Shown here: in pieces, positions 4,528 through 7,221 of the stretch | Position numbering within the stretch: position 1 is the stretch's first letter | Layout of the letters: every line of letters begins with the position of its first letter | Source of the DNA: Caldilineaceae bacterium | Lineage (GTDB): Bacteria > Chloroflexota > Anaerolineae > Caldilineales > Caldilineaceae | Assembly (NCBI GenBank): GCA_015494005.1 | Contig: WGCB01000746.1 | Coordinates: forward strand, 1-7,221 | Reading direction: 5' to 3' | Length of the DNA stretch: 7,221 bases | Made by a program: the position numbers and the translations under genes | Notes under the pieces: generated by a model | Seen by the model: only the letters and a program-made list of their open reading frames with translations | Told to the model about the DNA's origin: nothing | The model's database searches: none

Positions 4528-7102
4528 ACGACTGGGCGCCTTCTACCTGGGCGCAGAGTACGATCTGGAACGGGGCGAGCGCGTCCCCGCGCCCCTGAAC
4601 TACGACGCACGGGACCTGACCACCCATGCGGTGGTGGTGGGCATGACCGGCAGCGGCAAGACCGGCCTCTGCGTGGACTTGCTGGAGGAAGCCGCGCTGG
4701 ACCAGGTCCCCGCGCTGATCATCGACCCCAAGGGCGACATGACCAACCTGCTCCTCCAGTTCCCGGAGCTGCGGCCGGAGGATTTCCTGCCCTGGGTCAA
4801 CCCGGACGATGCCCGGCGCAAGGGCATGACCCTGGAGGAGTACGCCCGCAGCGTGGCCGAGATGTGGCGCAAGGGTCTGGCCGACTGGGGCGAAGGCCCG
4901 GAGCGGATCCGCATGCTCCAGGAGTCGGTGGACTACGTGATCTACACCCCGGGCTCCGACGCAGGGGTGCCGGTGAGCATCCTGGGCAGCCTGGCCGCGC
5001 CGGGCCTGGACTTCCAGGAGGACAGCGAGACGATCCGGGACCGGATCCTGGGCACCACCGCGGCCCTGCTCAGCCTGGTGGGCGTGGACGCGGACCCGGT
5101 GCGCAGCCGGGAGGCCATCCTGCTGGCCAACATTTTCGAGCATTTCTGGCGACGGAACGAGGACCTGGACCTGGCCAAGCTGATCATGGCCATCCAGACC
5201 CCGCCGGTGCGCCAGCTGGGGGTTTTCGACGTGGACACCTTTTTCCCCCAGAAGGATCGCTTCGAGCTGGCCATGGCCTTCAACAACCTCATGGCCTCCC
5301 CAGCCTTCCAGAGCTGGCTCAGCGGCCCGCCCCTGGACATCGACCGCATGCTCTTCACCCAGGAGGGCAAACCCCGGCACAGCATCTTCTACATCGCCCA
5401 CCTGAGCGAGAGCGAGCGCATGTTCTTCGTCACCCTGCTCCTGGAGGCGGTGGTCACCTGGATGCGCCGCCAGACCGGCACCACCAGCCTGCGGGCCCTC
5501 CTCTACTTCGATGAGGTCTTCGGCTTCTTCCCGCCGGTGAGGGAGCCACCCAGCAAGCGCCCTCTCCTCACCCTGTTGAAGCAGGCCCGAGCCTACGGGC
5601 TGGGCACCATTCTGGTCACCCAGAACCCGGAGGACCTGGACTACAAGGGGCTGACCAACGCCGGCACCTGGTTCATCGGCAAGCTCCAGGCGGAGCGGGA
5701 CAAGGACCGGGTGATCCAGGGGCTGAAGGGTGCCATCGCGGAGGCGGGGCAGAGCGAGGAGGTGGACTACGACGCGGTGATCAACGCCCTGAGCAGCCGG
5801 GTCTTCCTCATGCACAACGTCCACGAGGACGAGCCGGTGGTCTTCCACACCCGCTGGGCCATGAGCTACCTGCGGGGCCCCCTGACCCGCCCCCAGGTCC
5901 AGCAGTTGATGGCCCTCCGCAAGCGGGAGCTCCTGCGGGAGGAGGCGGCCCACGAAGCCGTCAGTCCGGCCAGCCCGCCCCCGGCCCAGAGCCCCCGAAC
6001 GGCCGCGCCAGCCCGGGAGGAAGCCGCCGGGCCGGAGGAGGCGGCCGCTCCGCCACCGGGTTTCTCTCCCACGCCTCCGGCCTTGGACCCCAACGTGCCC
6101 CAGGTCTACCTGCCTGTCACCCTGGACGAGCGGGAGGCCATCCGCTGGGTAGCCAAGGAGGCGGGCCGGGAGATCGACGTCAAGTCGGTCCAGCTCATCT
6201 ACGAGCCGGGCATCCTGGGCGCGGCCAAGGTGCGTTTCTTCGACCGGCGCCGGGGCGTGGACGTCCAGGAGGAGCGCCTGCTCCTGGCCCCCGCGCCCCA
6301 GGGCCTCACGGACGTGGACTGGGAAGAGGCCCAGCCCCTGGCCCTGGATCTGCGGGATCTGGAGCGGCGACCGGCCAAGGTCCCCCCGGAGGAAGGCCCC
6401 TTCTTCGCCCCGGTCCCGGAGCAGGCCAACACGGAGCGGGAGCTGAAGGGTCTGGCCCGGGACTTCGCGGACTGGCTCTACTACAACAGCCGCCTGACCA
6501 TCCAGGCCCACCCGGAACTGGGCATCTTCCAGAAGCCGGGCGAGTCGGAGCGGGCCTTCCGCATCCGCCTCCAGGACGCGGCTCGCCAGCGCCGGGACGC
6601 GGAGGTGGACAAGCTGCGGGAAAAGTACCGCAAGCGGCTGGAGCGGCTGCAGGATCGGCTGCGTCGCTACGAGCGGGAGCTGGCCGAGGACGAGGCGGAG
6701 TACGAAGCCCGGAAGCAGCAGGAGGTCATCAGTCTGGGGGAGACGGTGCTCAACCTCTTCCTGGGGCGGCGGAGCAGCCGGGTGCTGAGCACCGCGGCCA
6801 GCAAGCGGCGCATGTCCAGCAAGGCCAAGCTGGAGATCCAGCAGACCAAGCAGGAGATCGAGGAGCTGAAGGAGGAGATGGCCGAGCTCCAGGAGGAGCT
6901 GGAGGAAGCGGCCCAGGAGATTACCCGCAAGTGGGCCGATCTCCTGGACGAGATCCAGGAGGTGGAGATCAAGCCCCGGCGCGCGGATGTGGACGTGGAG
7001 CTGGCGGCCCTGGCCTGGATGCCCTCCTGGCTGGTCACCTACGACGACGGCATCGTCACCCGCAGCGTGGCCGTGGCCGCCTATCCCGTGGCGGAAGCAT
7101 GA
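4511..7102 (+). CDS. HerA/FtsK-superfamily ATPase with C-terminal coiled-coil hairpin
   Basis: 863 residues. An N-terminal HerA-like (DUF87-type) motor occupies roughly 1-460: Walker A GMTGSGKT at 44-51, ALIIDPKGDMTNLL at 68-81, Walker B LLYFDEVF at 330-337 with Asp334/Glu335, and the sensor strand TILVTQNPEDLD at 366-377 with Gln371. All core residues for a hexameric ATP-driven pump seem intact. A Pro/Ala/Glu-rich linker spans about 485-530. It is followed by a globular region (530-680) and two long charged helices (about 688-740 and 771-822) that should form an antiparallel coiled coil around SLGETVLNLFLGRRSSR (741-757). A short beta-like tail ends the protein. HerA relatives translocate DNA, often with NurA or as Sir2/nuclease defence pairs; none is adjacent. 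No membrane helix is evident. It overlaps the glycosyltransferase by 17 nt and the lipoprotein by 4 nt, so a role tied to the envelope is possible but inferred. Function unknown; superfamily assignment secure. Confidence 0.88.
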   Translation: MQAPPERLGAFYLGAEYDLERGERVPAPLNYDARDLTTHAVVVGMTGSGKTGLCVDLLEEAALDQVPALIIDPKGDMTNLLLQFPELRPEDFLPWVNPDDARRKGMTLEEYARSVAEMWRKGLADWGEGPERIRMLQESVDYVIYTPGSDAGVPVSILGSLAAPGLDFQEDSETIRDRILGTTAALLSLVGVDADPVRSREAILLANIFEHFWRRNEDLDLAKLIMAIQTPPVRQLGVFDVDTFFPQKDRFELAMAFNNLMASPAFQSWLSGPPLDIDRMLFTQEGKPRHSIFYIAHLSESERMFFVTLLLEAVVTWMRRQTGTTSLRALLYFDEVFGFFPPVREPPSKRPLLTLLKQARAYGLGTILVTQNPEDLDYKGLTNAGTWFIGKLQAERDKDRVIQGLKGAIAEAGQSEEVDYDAVINALSSRVFLMHNVHEDEPVVFHTRWAMSYLRGPLTRPQVQQLMALRKRELLREEAAHEAVSPASPPPAQSPRTAAPAREEAAGPEEAAAPPPGFSPTPPALDPNVPQVYLPVTLDEREAIRWVAKEAGREIDVKSVQLIYEPGILGAAKVRFFDRRRGVDVQEERLLLAPAPQGLTDVDWEEAQPLALDLRDLERRPAKVPPEEGPFFAPVPEQANTERELKGLARDFADWLYYNSRLTIQAHPELGIFQKPGESERAFRIRLQDAARQRRDAEVDKLREKYRKRLERLQDRLRRYERELAEDEAEYEARKQQEVISLGETVLNLFLGRRSSRVLSTAASKRRMSSKAKLEIQQTKQEIEELKEEMAELQEELEEAAQEITRKWADLLDEIQEVEIKPRRADVDVELAALAWMPSWLVTYDDGIVTRSVAVAAYPVAEA

Positions 7103-7221
7103 AAGGCGAAAGGCGAAACACGAGCCGTGGCTCCCGACCTGGGAGCCACTTTCTCGTACCGCTTCTCTTTTTGCTCCTTTTGCTCTTGAGCGGCTGCGCA
7201 CCCCCGGCTGGGACCCTGCCC
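7099..7221 (+). CDS. Lipoprotein, N-terminal fragment (runs off the right edge)
   Basis: 41 codons remain open to the edge. The ATG at 7099 overlaps the ATPase stop as ATGA, so translation is probably coupled; GGAAG just upstream is a poor ribosome site. The peptide has an Arg/Lys-rich n-region, MKGERRNTSRGSRPGSHF (1-18), a hydrophobic core LVPLLFLLLLLL (19-30) and a lipobox LSGC with the lipidated Cys at 33, followed by APPAGTLP. This is a signal peptidase II signal, so the mature protein should be anchored to the outer face of a membrane. No alternative start gives a complete signal peptide: a TTG inside the hydrophobic core would leave no n-region. The n-region is long and is encoded by a heptamer repeat and a perfect hairpin, which is unusual. 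The mature protein lies outside the window, so its function cannot be stated. Confidence 0.75.
   Translation, partial: MKGERRNTSRGSRPGSHFLVPLLFLLLLLLSGCAPPAGTLP
7101..7121 (+). repeat. Heptamer tandem repeat GAAAGGC
   Basis: GAAAGGC occurs at 7101-7107 and 7108-7114, followed by a diverged GAAACAC at 7115-7121. The period of 7 is not a codon multiple. The array begins in the ATPase stop codon and forms the first codons of the lipoprotein. Confidence 0.6.
7127..7155 (+). terminator. Perfect 9-bp hairpin, terminator- or attenuator-like, inside the lipoprotein n-region
   Basis: GTGGCTCCC (7127-7135) pairs perfectly with GGGAGCCAC (7141-7149) across a 5-nt loop, followed by TTTCTC. Stem strength fits an intrinsic terminator, but the U-tract is interrupted and the element lies inside an open coding frame 25 nt after the ATPase stop. 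It may reduce transcription of the lipoprotein relative to the ATPase, act as an RNA processing site, or be a remnant intergenic palindrome. Confidence 0.4.

Noticed and set aside
4490..7201. A 903-codon minus-strand open frame spanning the whole ATPase gene
   Set aside because: Its length is striking, but it mirrors the codon structure of the ATPase. The translation is low-complexity Leu/Gly/His/Gln-rich with no domain, and the plus frame carries intact Walker motifs.

Overview
This is a high-GC bacterial window, roughly two-thirds G+C by eye, holding six protein-coding genes. Two of them run off the ends. The gene content is housekeeping and envelope-like: an alpha-oxoamine synthase family enzyme, an alpha/beta hydrolase, a rhamnose-type reductase, a family 2 glycosyltransferase, a large HerA/FtsK-type ATPase and a lipoprotein. 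There is no phage, IS, CRISPR or RNA gene. Traces of CCCARTCA-like octamers and GAAAGGC heptamers at gene junctions, together with the protein style, suggest a Chloroflexota (Caldilinea/Litorilinea-like) genome. That assignment rests on recall and is tentative.

Left part (1-2082): a divergent pair. On the minus strand, the first 281 codons of a PLP-dependent enzyme of the 2-amino-3-ketobutyrate CoA ligase / AONS / serine palmitoyltransferase family leave the window before the catalytic lysine. On the plus strand, a 348-residue alpha/beta hydrolase starts at 1036 behind a near-perfect Shine-Dalgarno sequence. The roughly 190 bp between them carries two promoter-like elements, one per direction, whose -10 hexamers overlap.

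Middle gap (2083-2440): 358 bases without a convincing gene. It contains a weak terminator-like hairpin, an extended -10 element, and a leader with a duplicated 13-bp unit and a CCGGAG/CTCCGG hairpin just before the next gene.

Right part (2441-7221): an apparent operon, all on the plus strand, of an RmlD-like NAD(P)-dependent sugar-nucleotide reductase (2441-3292), a GT2 glycosyltransferase (3343-4527), an 863-residue HerA-like ATPase with a C-terminal coiled-coil hairpin (4511-7102, overlapping the glycosyltransferase by 17 nt), and the start of a lipoprotein (7099 to the edge, ATGA overlap with the ATPase). The overlaps imply co-translation. The reductase and glycosyltransferase fit deoxysugar (rhamnose-like) decoration of a surface glycan. 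The ATPase is the least understood member: it has the full motor core, but no nuclease such as NurA or Sir2 lies beside it, and it is coupled to an exported lipoprotein. That ATPase-lipoprotein pair, and the repeat- and hairpin-derived DNA encoding the lipoprotein's N-terminus, are the most interesting items here.
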